NCBI GenBank assembly: GCA_008508345.1
Contig: QNGE01003044.1
Span: 20,226 to 84,225 of the forward strand
DNA from: Paragonimus westermani
Taxonomy: Eukaryota > Platyhelminthes > Trematoda > Plagiorchiida > Troglotrematidae
Direction: 5' to 3'
DNA length: 64,000 nucleotides
In this document: piece by piece, positions 26,988 to 38,287 of the stretch
Layout of the letters: every line of letters starts with the position of its first letter
How positions within the stretch are numbered: the first letter of the stretch is position 1
Notes under the pieces: generated by a model
The model's database searches: none
What the model was told of the DNA's origin: nothing
The model's input: the letters and a program-made list of their open reading frames with translations, nothing else
Translations under genes and position numbers: made by a program

Positions 26988-27180
26988 AAGCATTCCGAAT
27001 CATCTACAAGGTTCGTCAAGCCGGCTCCAGAACTGTCAGAATGCGATTGTTATCAACCGCTGAGGCTATTGCTATCAGACTACACAACCCCTGCATGTGT
27101 GCCCAAAAACAATTCGTACAAACTCTCCACCTCCCCTGGCCAATCATTCCACATCCACTTGAAACTCGAACAAGCGTGAA
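26988..27180 (+). pseudogene. Penelope-like element, C-terminal fragment
   Basis: The plus-strand frame reads FRIIYKVRQAGSRTVRMRLL, then STAEAIAIRLHNPCMCAQ and KQFVQTLHLPWP. This matches the extreme C-terminus of the decayed element at 29942-31665 (SESTSA, CAQKRFVRTLNLP). It is a short 5'-truncated relic lying 45 bases after the palindrome at 26832-26942, followed by a pyrimidine/C-rich tail around 27235-27265. Confidence 0.75.
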
Positions 27181-27372
27181 CCGCTTGACATTGATGAACG
27201 AATATCTCATGTCATGCTCGTATAACACCGAAACACATTCACCAACACCCCCACCCTCCCCCAGTAGACTGTGATCTGTACCATTTCTCCAATCTTAATG
27301 TTCCTGTTTAACTCGTCATAATTTCGTATATAACCCGCACGTATTCCCATGTAATTGTAAAAGCCCGATGAG

Positions 27373-28613
27373 AATTACCGAAAACAGCTGTTTGCAAGGT
27401 TGACTTCTTATGAACTAGAAGTAGTTAGCATGCAGGCATGCTATCGACTGCTGCACACTGTCATTCCGGATAGAGCTCTTAATCAGCGATTTGGGTGGCC
27501 ACGAGGACCCCAGCCAGGCAGGCGACGCCTACCCACTTTGATCAGTGCAGCAGTCAGGGTCTTCATATTTTGCGACCATGTATTTGCATGACCGCCACGC
27601 GATTTCATTCAACTGCTGGTGGTCTCATTATATAATATTTGGCACGATAAATGATCAGATGGCGTACGGAGCACATGACCCAGCCATCGCACACCGCACA
27701 ACATAAGTAGATGGACAACTGATCGCGTATCCCGAGTGCTCCTGAATGCGTTTTAGCGAATGACAACATGGCTAACGCGATCAGTCCATTTAATGTGAGT
27801 TCAGTGGCGGAGACCGATCGTCAGACACAAGTCTGTTGACATCTTTGTTGCAAACAGATCACTTTTCCGAACCATAGATCAATGCAGAACGTACACAAGT
27901 ACTGTATACCCTTTGCTCTAACGACGGTCAAATCTTTTCGACGTCTAAGATGGCTCGAACTGGCAAAGACTACTCCTGCCTTAGTTATGATTGCCGGTAT
28001 CTAATCAGCAATATTACAGGTTGATGAGATAGTGCTACCGAAGTATGTGAAGCTGTCCATAATCTTAAGTCGTATAACCACAATGAAGAAAGTAAGAGTG
28101 GAAATGCCACAGTGGTGAAGCAGCACTTCGACTTTGAAGATGTGAAACACAATGATCGTCAATGGTTGAATAAGTTGAAACAAACCAGTGAAACTGTTTC
28201 CGATAGGGTGTGCTCATTCCGGCTGACGTAGTAGGAACCTAACTGTTGTTTCGTATGCTTACTATGACTCTATCCGGTAACCAAGCGGTTTTACTCATTA
28301 TCTACTGCGAAAAGTTGATCTCAAGTGTTTTCACTTCACTGTAGTACGTGAACTGCTAAGCTACACTACTTGTGCGAGAGTCTATGCAGACCGAATTTCG
28401 AAACGGCGCATTTTCGTTACGTTCTCTACGATTCCCAATGAGCTGCTATGTTTTGTGTGAGAATGCATTCACCATTTGGTTTACAGGAGGACTGAAGCAT
28501 TTATAACATTCTTCCGAAAGCAGTTATTATCTGGAATCACAAGAAAGAAAAGCATGGTATCAAAGTCATATCTGCCCATATTGGCGGTCGCTTTATCGGC
28601 CAAATATACAGCT
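27373..28613 (+). repeat. Tandem duplication, unit 1 (1241 bp)
   Basis: It starts aattaccgaaaacagctg and is identical, as far as compared, to 28615-29855. The units are separated by one N at 28614. This is typical of two overlapping contig ends that were not merged. Confidence 0.9.
27400..28190 (-). pseudogene. LINE C-terminal remains (unit 1)
   Basis: On the minus strand, LKIMDSFTYFGSTISSTCN (28090-28010) matches the post-RT FTYLGSxIS block of LINEs. AGVVFASSSHLRRRKDL, LGHVLRTPSDHLS, NMKTLTAALIKVGRRRLPGW and GPRGHPN follow, the C-terminal tail. Stops and frameshifts occur throughout. The same family occurs at 57415-57700 and 59253-60060. Confidence 0.75.
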
Positions 28614-28614
28614 N

Positions 28615-29855
28615 AATTACCGAAAACAGCTGTTTGCAAGGTTGACTTCTTATGAACTAGAAGTAGTTAGCATGCAGGCATGCTATCGACTGCTGCACAC
28701 TGTCATTCCGGATAGAGCTCTTAATCAGCGATTTGGGTGGCCACGAGGACCCCAGCCAGGCAGGCGACGCCTACCCACTTTGATCAGTGCAGCAGTCAGG
28801 GTCTTCATATTTTGCGACCATGTATTTGCATGACCGCCACGCGATTTCATTCAACTGCTGGTGGTCTCATTATATAATATTTGGCACGATAAATGATCAG
28901 ATGGCGTACGGAGCACATGACCCAGCCATCGCACACCGCACAACATAAGTAGATGGACAACTGATCGCGTATCCCGAGTGCTCCTGAATGCGTTTTAGCG
29001 AATGACAACATGGCTAACGCGATCAGTCCATTTAATGTGAGTTCAGTGGCGGAGACCGATCGTCAGACACAAGTCTGTTGACATCTTTGTTGCAAACAGA
29101 TCACTTTTCCGAACCATAGATCAATGCAGAACGTACACAAGTACTGTATACCCTTTGCTCTAACGACGGTCAAATCTTTTCGACGTCTAAGATGGCTCGA
29201 ACTGGCAAAGACTACTCCTGCCTTAGTTATGATTGCCGGTATCTAATCAGCAATATTACAGGTTGATGAGATAGTGCTACCGAAGTATGTGAAGCTGTCC
29301 ATAATCTTAAGTCGTATAACCACAATGAAGAAAGTAAGAGTGGAAATGCCACAGTGGTGAAGCAGCACTTCGACTTTGAAGATGTGAAACACAATGATCG
29401 TCAATGGTTGAATAAGTTGAAACAAACCAGTGAAACTGTTTCCGATAGGGTGTGCTCATTCCGGCTGACGTAGTAGGAACCTAACTGTTGTTTCGTATGC
29501 TTACTATGACTCTATCCGGTAACCAAGCGGTTTTACTCATTATCTACTGCGAAAAGTTGATCTCAAGTGTTTTCACTTCACTGTAGTACGTGAACTGCTA
29601 AGCTACACTACTTGTGCGAGAGTCTATGCAGACCGAATTTCGAAACGGCGCATTTTCGTTACGTTCTCTACGATTCCCAATGAGCTGCTATGTTTTGTGT
29701 GAGAATGCATTCACCATTTGGTTTACAGGAGGACTGAAGCATTTATAACATTCTTCCGAAAGCAGTTATTATCTGGAATCACAAGAAAGAAAAGCATGGT
29801 ATCAAAGTCATATCTGCCCATATTGGCGGTCGCTTTATCGGCCAAATATACAGCT
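28615..29855 (+). repeat. Tandem duplication, unit 2 (1241 bp)
   Basis: Exact repeat of 27373-28613. Unit 2 runs on into the decayed Penelope element, while unit 1 follows the Penelope C-terminal fragment. Confidence 0.9.
28642..29432 (-). pseudogene. LINE C-terminal remains (unit 2)
   Basis: Copy of 27400-28190 in the second unit of the tandem duplication, identical in sequence. It is not an independent insertion. Confidence 0.75.
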
Positions 29856-29941
29856 AGGTTTTTTTGTCAAATTGAACTCCAGTTGTTTAGCCACAGACCA
29901 ACTGCTACTTATTAACTGGTCGTAAGAATGGCCAGCTTGAT

Positions 29942-31665
29942 TTGGAATTCCAATTTAGAGATTTGTTTTACAAGTTAGCCGCCGCAAAACCATCATCAGC
30001 TTTAAACGAAGGAAGTGTGAAATCAACGTTTGTTAACCCATGCTATCAGTATCTTAACTTGACCTCGCGAATAAAACATATGTTGACCAAACAACATTTA
30101 AATGCATTAAAATGTTTACAAGAGAACGAACTCAGTGCTTTTCAGAACAGATGAAAGCGCAGGTGTTGATTCACTGAACAAGATTGGTTACTTTGCCAAC
30201 TAGCTGATAGTTGAAAACTCATGAAGGCAGATACTGAGAAAGAGAAGACATCAGCGGTAGAAAGACGATATCTAAAACACTGCGCCGTATAAAACAGAAA
30301 ATGATTGATGTGGCCACTTTCGGACGCATCCATCTCACCGGGACAACATTCCTTGAGCAAACGATCTACCCATATTACACACTTTACTGTGAGACTCATT
30401 TCAAACATGTGCAATTCGCATTACCATGCGGTAGCCAAATGATTCGCCGCTCTGTTCGAACCCATCAGATTGAAGCCAGTAAAACAGTCTGCGGAGCACA
30501 TTTCATTCCGTTGACAATCCAAAACCTGAACCCATGCAATCAAATAATGTTCTCATTCGATGCTGCTTCACTGTTCACGAATGTGCCTCTACAAGAGACA
30601 GTTGATGATCTGTGCGATTATATCAAACGTTACAACAAACACGTGACCAACCCGAAAAATGAACTGAGAGAACTGCTGGTGCGTTGTGATTGTTACGTTC
30701 AGTACCCGTTTTACAGTACAGGGAAATGGAGTGGCAATCGGCTTGCCCCTACGTCTCCTGTTAGCCACTTTCCTGAGCAAACTGGAGGCGAACAAACGCA
30801 ATCCTGATGATAATTTCTGCGTCGTCAGTGAGAATTTTAACTTGAACAGAATTATGACAGATTTTAAATCAGCCCATGTCAGTATAAAATTCACTAAGGA
30901 ATCAGACATCAACGGCCAAATAAATTTTTGGATGTTGACCTATTAAGAATAGAGGATGGTTCAATCCAACGAAAAGTGCACTGGAAATAACTGAATGGTC
31001 AGTACATTCACTTTAACAGTTTCGTTTCACTGACTCAAGGGTGAGACCTCATACGATGTCGGACGGGTAAGGCGTTAAAGATCTGCACACTTGACACTTT
31101 ACCTGTGCTAGATATTCTACCAAAAGTATTCATGCAGCAGGCAATGTATGCAGTAGGGTAGAAACGTAAGTTAACTTCAGTGATCAAGAAAATTACGTTT
31201 ACTAGTCTCCCTTTCAAGGGAGACCCCACGACCGAAGTTATCGAAAGAAAACTCAGAAAGTCAGTTGAAACAACCTACTCGTCCAACACCTGTTTTCATG
31301 TCACAACTCAAGGACAAACTTCCATGTTCTACAACCAGCTGTTAAATACACTCATCTGTTTGCTCGTATCGACCATCATGCATTGGTCATGCTACAAAGC
31401 GGCTCTCGTAGGGTCCCTGAACTACGTATGTGTGCGATTAAAGCAGTTTCATGCACCGTTGTTGCTCAATTGACAGAATCTCATCATTGTTTCAGTAAGA
31501 AACACGCCTTTCATATTGTCTACCGAATTCCAAGGAATTGGTCAAAAATGGCGAGATTCGGAACGTTGTCCCTTTCCGAGTCTACTAGTGCTTGATTGCG
31601 CAACTCTGACCACTGCGCTCAGAAGAGGTTCGTGCGGACACTCAATCTCCCCTGCCCCACAGTCA
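29942..31665 (+). pseudogene. Decayed Penelope-like element (RT + endonuclease remains)
   Basis: This is a second, more complete but badly broken Penelope-like copy in the centre of the large inverted repeat. Recognisable pieces occur in order in shifting frames: the N-terminal region (ALKCLQENELSAF near 30100), SHYHAVAK and LFEPIRLKPVKQSAE near 30420-30490, SFDAASLFTNVPLQETV (30556-30610), GVAIGLPLRLLLA (30735-30770, the GVAMGSPL motif), SAHVSIKFTKESDINGQINF (30870-30930), LPFKGDPTTEVIERKL (31210-31260), HAFHIVYRIPRNWSKMARF (31505-31560), and the closing CAQKRFVRTLNLP near 31620. The catalytic YVDD is not recognisable. Numerous stops and frameshifts make it inactive. Its sequence differs from the element at 42742, so it is a different lineage or much older. 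Confidence 0.85.
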
Positions 31666-32870
31666 GTCAGGCTAACGTTTTGAAACAGTGATTAGGTAAC
31701 TGATAACCAAAATGTCGCCTATAACCCCTACTGTCCGTTTTTCTGAGTCACTCTGGTTACTGTTTTCTTGTTTATTGTGTTGTAATTAGATTGATGATCA
31801 AACAGAAAACTAACTTTGTTCGCTGCTTTGTCGTTCTGATAATTGCTGTTCACTCAGTGTTAAATGAATCTGGTAGATAAACTGATTCCCAAGATTACTA
31901 AACATATTAGAAAGCAAATGAACCTCTGACCACTTAGTCTTCCTAATAAACACTGGGAGCTCTTCTCTTGTGCTTACACTACTTCGATAAACCCTGTAAT
32001 CAAATAACTTACAGCATCGGTATTTTTGCCGCATAAATTCCACATTTCTAGTAGTGCATTTACCGGTATTATTAATGTTAATGAAGCATACAGTATCGTC
32101 AGAACCGTCTTGGCAACGAGCCTAGATGTTTGTTTTGTAAAATCACCCTCGGTAGTGTGCTAATCGTTATTCAAGTTATTGTGCAGAGAATGCAGTGAAA
32201 TTCATCCTTTCGACTTAAATACCCTCACCTCAAGGGTTTTGTCTGGAGTTGATAGGAGAGATTGTGGTTCTACTTTCAGTGTTCTGGTAATCTAATCACC
32301 TGACCGAATTAACTGTCACTAGGCTTTCAGATGTCCTAATCTGGTTGTTGAAACAGAAGGACAGTGAACCTGTGGCCAAAATGGTTACACCATGTTAATG
32401 CGAGAAACAGCTTAAGTTAGGGCCGGCCTAGCGACATACACTACTGTTTATCTTTAACAAGTATGGACCGCGAATTTATTGTTTCTTTCATAACAGCCCG
32501 CTCAAAGTCAAACTGAATGCAAAAGCTGCGATAAAATATAAGCGACGTCTATTCTATCCAACAAATTTAGCAGTCAAACAGATTTATGTTTTCAGAACGT
32601 TCTGGTTCACGTGATCGGGAAATTCACATATAACACTGGATAAAATAAGATTCGGATTCCGTAAACCAATGTAAAGAGCCGACTAGTTAGTTTCAACTTT
32701 CAACGCCGTGTCAACATCAAACGATTAGTGATAATCACCCCGAAAATCAATAAATGATCTCGTGAGAGCCGCATTTCAGGAGGTGAAATTTTCTCAAAAA
32801 TTTACAAATGAACCATCTTCCAGAAAAGTAAACAATCTTGTAATGTTTACCATATTTCAGAACCCCGTTC
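31666..32870. other. Centre of inverted repeat, right side
   Basis: About 1.2 kb after the decayed Penelope element, with only the SINE tail fragment at 32500. No coding signal. Confidence 0.4.
32500..32552 (+). repeat. SINE family 1 tail fragment
   Basis: agtcaaactgaatgcaaaag followed by ctgcgataaaatataagcga aligns with the SINE tail agtctatctgaatgcgaagg ctgcgatcaaatgtgagtga. It is short and diverged. Confidence 0.55.
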
Positions 32871-33569
32871 ACTACACGCATGAGAGGAGTTCTACCGATT
32901 TCTGGAACACAAAAGTGCACGTTAAATTTCGGACAAAGTGTTGTTATTACCCTCAATCTGACGTTCTTTCATACCTTGGTTGACGGACCGCATGCCGCGA
33001 AGATGAATGAGGTTTCTGATGCTGATTTCCTTTCATAGTTGATAGACTTCCCCTGTTACTCAGCGGTTAGTTTCACTTTGTTGAAATTGCGACACTGACT
33101 GTTCGACTTTGATTTTCCCATTAAGCAGAAACCATTCAGAAATGTCAGGGTGAACGCACAGAACGAGATCACCGTTCCTCAGCTTTTATGCTACTTATGG
33201 TTACAGGTTTGCGTGTGAAATAAACACAATTGAGAGTTGATAGCGGAGCCACCTCTCTGTTCCGGCTGAATGACACAATCAAATGGTGCGGCACAATCGG
33301 ATTTGTAGTTGGTGTGTTTGAGCCAAATCGACATAAACCTCGCTTCCAGGTTGTAGCCACGACGTGTGCGACTTTGAAAACAGGACGTTATCCTACAAAC
33401 TGGAGTGTAAAAATAGAGTAGGCTGCATAGTTTAGCGTACACAAATCAAGTGAAACTGGAATCTAGTGTTGTTTGCTTACGCGCTCTCTTCTTGATGACA
33501 AATTCTACTGTTTCGACATACAACCTCCATCATCTGAATGACGTGTCCAGGCATATCTCTCCAACGTCG

Positions 33570-34135
33570 TCGTCATCATCATCATAGACAACAATACATC
33601 AGTGGATCTCACGGATGCTTAACCGTCACAGAACCGTGAAAAACGAACCCCGTTCAGAAAACGAGAGGAAGAATGAAGGGGGGAAGGGATCCAACCAATA
33701 AAAACAGCTTCGTCTGTATTCAAACATTTAGTATCAAGGTGCCTACATCTCGCAAACAAAAAAATAAGTTATATGTAGAATGGGGGCGCAAACAGCGCTT
33801 ATTTCACAGACTAATCGTCCAAACAACGACAACAGTCACGCTATTGAATTCGATTGGCCATTAGCTCACTTGACTTCTCCGATAACGGACTCTGTGATTC
33901 GTCAGGTCCCCAGCCTGGAGGACGAATCCGATCTACGGTGGCCAACTCCTTAGTGAACGAGTTCATTTCCCTACGCCAGGTCATCATCTGTCCACCTCGG
34001 ACCATACGTCAGTCGGCCGCAGCGTCGGCAGAGTGCTCGATTTGGCAGACGACCAGCTAGCATCCTTAACACATGGCCTAGCCATCCAAGTCTGTGCAAC
34101 TGTAGAAATTGAACGAAGTATTAAACACCCGCTTT
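33570..34135 (-). pseudogene. RTE-like LINE C-terminus and 3' UTR in right arm
   Basis: Exact mirror of 25210-25775 within the large inverted repeat. Same reading and same decay; it is not an independent insertion. Confidence 0.75.
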
Positions 34136-34914
34136 CCATCCTCCTCGTTGCTTATTCGTTGGTGCCACCCGATATGAGCGATCGAACGCAGATATTGGTG
34201 ACCAAATACCTGAAGATGGTTCACGTTCGCGATCGCTCATAATAAAGCACCCTTGTTTCAAATCCAAACGTCGATGTCTTGAAACTAATGCTCTCATTAG
34301 GATATGGGAATTCAGATATCTTCGTGTGGCATAATTATTGCGCAAGGCATGTCTCCACTCAGAGGAATGGATTTTGAAACGCATCGTTTTTGTTTACGAA
34401 ACTAAGCTATATTCAACCGTTCACTACTGAGTGTTGGCCTGTCGAACCAGGTGTGCCTAGCGTGAGTGCTCATCATTCATTGTTGATTGACTCTTCAAAT
34501 TGTGTCAGATGTATAGATTATCGAACTTAGAATGAGGCCGGTAATCATGGTGTCACGTGTCCGTTGATTCACTGATTGGAGAGCATACGTTCACGTCTGG
34601 TGAATGAATAAACTGCAGTCAACCAACCGGTCGATCATGCTGTGTCCAGCACATTACAGTGTCAAATGTTGTTGACTTCAGGAAGAAGGACGATTTGGTG
34701 GAGCGTGATTAGGGGATTTGGGAGAACATATGTATCCCACTGGTTAGAGGCGAGTGATTTAGAATAGCAAAGAAAAAGAAGATTTGGTAGATGCGAGTCA
34801 GAGTCAGGGAGTTGACGGTATGGGAATTGGTAGATGAGGACCTGAGAATAGTTGGAGAATGGAATTGAGTCGATCGAGACCTCAGTCACAGTCCATACTC
34901 AACATCTAGTCTGT

Positions 34915-34931
34915 CACACACACACACACAC
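34915..34931. repeat. (CA)n microsatellite, right arm
   Basis: Mirror of the GT tract at 24414-24430. Identical length in both arms argues for very recent origin or an assembly copy. Confidence 0.9.
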
Positions 34932-36295
34932 TCAAACGTGTATCGACAATCAAGTCTTAACACTTGCGCTCAGCTCGTCACAAAATGAACGAACTCTGTG
35001 TAACTCACTTGAACGTCTGAAACTACCAAACGTTCAGTGTATTAGAGTCAACTGCGCACCAGGCTTCCGCAATTAGACAATTGCCGTACTTTCCAATGTG
35101 CCCAAGTTGATCCACTTATTGAAACCAAGCGTTCTTTACTTCGCTTCGGGTTTCGAAAACCTGACGGTTAGTTGAATATGACCGGAAATATCGCTATGAA
35201 TGTTAACGTCCCGCTTTCTGTTATCTTCTCCTTGGTTCTCGAAATGTTACTTCATTTTCCTAGTACATACCATCCACGATGTCAGGTTGTACGTCACCCA
35301 ATCATTTGAGACACATGTGCCCTACGCCCTGCACTACCGTCGATTATCACCGCGACATACTTGGTCAGACCAGAACGTCACAGACTTCAGTAAGTTTTCG
35401 AACAGTGTGTGTCACAACCGTGAACACGTTGTAAATTGTGCGTTTCTGATTATCCGTCTATTATGAACTCCCAAGCGTAGATATGCATAAACTGTCGCTG
35501 CATCTGGTCGCTGCATATACTGCATGATAAGCATTTAGGTCACTCGAAATTCCTAACCGCCCTCTTTGTTATTGGTGCGAATTAGTTCTGTTCCATCTAA
35601 ACAATGTGACGATTCTAAGGGATACTAACAAACCGAATTGTTACATGTCTTGTTTCATAAATGCAATCCTCCATGGTGGGTTTCTTCTTGGTTTGTACTC
35701 TTCGGTTATACGTCGAACACATTACCAACTTACACTCTCGTCTATTGACGATCGGTCATCTGATCCTCAGTTCGAACAGGCCACTTGTGCAAATTGGTGT
35801 GGCTTTTCTGTCAGAAGTTCATCGACTAACTGAAGCCCTTTTTGTGATACCAACGGCGATCCTTCACCACAAAATAACAGTAATTGATGGTGAGGTATTT
35901 GTATTTAACCACTGCTCTCAATAACCGGTGGCTATCTTTCAGATATGGAACTAGAAGTTTGTAGGCTGAAAACCCCGACAAACAGAGGCAAATCGATAGA
36001 GTATCGTCCTATTATTCAGGCACGAACAGATCACTTCATTAATCCGGTGCTGTGTGTGAGGCATCCGACACACACGCACACCTAGACTCGCCACATGGAT
36101 TAAGCTTTCGCGCTGTTGATCTGTGATCCACACAATATTGTTCACTGATTGTGTACAGCTTGATTGATCAACAAGGTGTGCGAGCTTACCTCGTTTGGTT
36201 CGTTGAGCGGGAATGTGTCAGCAGTTTAACACATGTGCCAATTCCTATACACTGGTCATAATGTAGCGAGAAGGCGTCCAATAAAGCACGATCTT

Positions 36296-36524
36296 TATTT
36301 TCCAAATCGCCAGTCACATGCAACGCGCGCTCTCTCGTTTATGAGTCATAATTCCAACCCGCAGCACCCCCCGGTTTCCGTTCACACGTCGTGTGCACTT
36401 CTAACCGGTTTACGTGCGTGACCGGTGCCTTCTATCGGAGGGTTTTCCGCTTGCCATTCCTCGTCTGTTTGTCCGATTTCGTTGCGCGATGGCTCGTGCG
36501 GCTGCTCGTGCTGTCCACCATCCN
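36296..36524. other. GC-rich right-only segment and single-N gap
   Basis: It occupies the mirrored position of 22932-23047 but with different sequence, and the N is on the other side. On the minus strand it is open from the N to about 36382 (GGQHEQPHEPSRNEIGQTDE and onward), charged and polar. This could be the end of a transposon polyprotein, but no domain was recognised. Confidence 0.7.
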
Positions 36525-38287
36525 CGAAAACTCGCACCTCCGACCTGACAATCCACCACAATAACAAGGACGTTTGATTTTTTCACACAAGACGTTCTTT
36601 TTTTTAGCTGCATTTATCAACCAAACTTAATTGGTGGCATTTTCACCTGATCGGTGAGCACGATTTGTAGGAATACCCCCGCTAACTTTCTGCCTTTGGT
36701 GGAACACTGATTAAACATGTATTCGTAATTATGAGATATTCTCTCGTTTTTGCGTAATCACAGTTAAGCTGTAAAATATTACATTCTTGCTGCGATTGTG
36801 CTGCATTCGTCGTCTTGCAAACCACACTGCTCGTGCATGGACAATGCGAAAGAGGCAAGCCTTAATTCTATGGCATACAAACCAGTCAGTGGTTCACAGC
36901 GGATGCTAACTTGTCATCCGAAAACAAACAAGCCAACTACCAATGCCTACCAAATCGAAAGTCAACCAACGGACGGCGGTTCATGCTTAGAACAATTTCA
37001 CTTCGCCACGCTTCACATTCCTCTCTTCGACAGTCTGATAATCAGAGGCAACTTCGTTGTTTTAAGCCAATTGTCTATTTCATTGATAACGGACGTTTCA
37101 CACTTGATAGACTTCGTTTGGTTTCGTTCGTGTTATCATTTTCCAAATGTCGCTATGGCACAATCGTGTGCACAATCACAGATGACAAACCGCTTAACTA
37201 GTCAATCTCAATCTACTGAAATAAATCGAACGTGAGGCCAAAGCAACTAGGACAGTAAAAGAATTTACTACATGTGTCTTCGTCATGTTCCATGTTCCTT
37301 TACCCTCGATTTTACACAGTAGATGCCTGAAAACCGGCGCCATATGCAGTCACTTGCTTGCACTGTAGGTTGGGCTGATATGACGATGACAAGTAGACAT
37401 CGGAAAATATTTGCCATCAGTATAGTAAGAATGAATTCAAGAGGTCTGAACGCGTCGTCTGACAAGTTTGTAATCAATAACTCATAAAAAAACAGGACTT
37501 TTCGAGCCCACTGTGAAGTCCGTGTCATTTCAGTTACGGTATTCCTGTGGACGATCATTCGAGTTGGTTAAAATTGTGAAGTGTGACAGTTTACTCGAAA
37601 CGCCGTTCCACTCTTAAAATACTGGTTCGACAAGATTCATTCAGCGATTCCAAGATTGTCGTTCCACAGGACAGCGTTAGACAGATCGATAACAAATCAG
37701 GGTTCAGTGGACAGCAAAATTGGCCAGTCTGAAATACCATAATTCCCTATACTAATACATGTAATGGAAATCACCTGTAAAAGAATTGAAAAGTACCGTA
37801 CTCAACCGCTTTGAATACATCAATCGCATTTTATCACTCAGCTGCGAGTACTGATCAGTCGTATACCGCTGACAACATCTATCGCAATGCGCACTTCAGA
37901 TTCACAGGCAGCTGATAGATTTGGGATGGCATAAAATGTTGATGTAGTTCGTATTCTTGGTTCCGCGGTTCAGCAGAGAGACTGTTAGGAATTATAATGG
38001 GTTCGTTGAAATGAAATTCGAAACTCGGTCACTTCAACTGTGTGAATCAGAACAGTTTGAAGGTTGTGTAGAAATGACAGAGTATCAGAGAAGGAAGCTA
38101 TCCAGGATCATCCAAACTTAGTGCGAACTGATTGCACTACGAAACAAACGACACTTGACTGAAGGTATTAACAATAGTTGATAGCAACTATACCTTATTA
38201 CAATAATGCTGATTGGGTTCGATATTAGCGACGGAACCTAATGTTCACAATAATCGACCGATGACACTGTTACGACAACCTCTGGTA

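Larger units (their letters stand above)
32871..38287 (-). repeat. Right arm of large inverted repeat
   Basis: Reverse-complement copy of 21170-26474. The inner edge is at actacacgca (32871-32880), where identity stops abruptly apart from weak residual similarity. The two arms enclose a 6.4-kb centre. No gene was recognised inside the arms. A 145-codon frame (36798-37235, mirrored at 22222-22659) and frames at 35200-35924 are unassigned. Confidence 0.9.
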
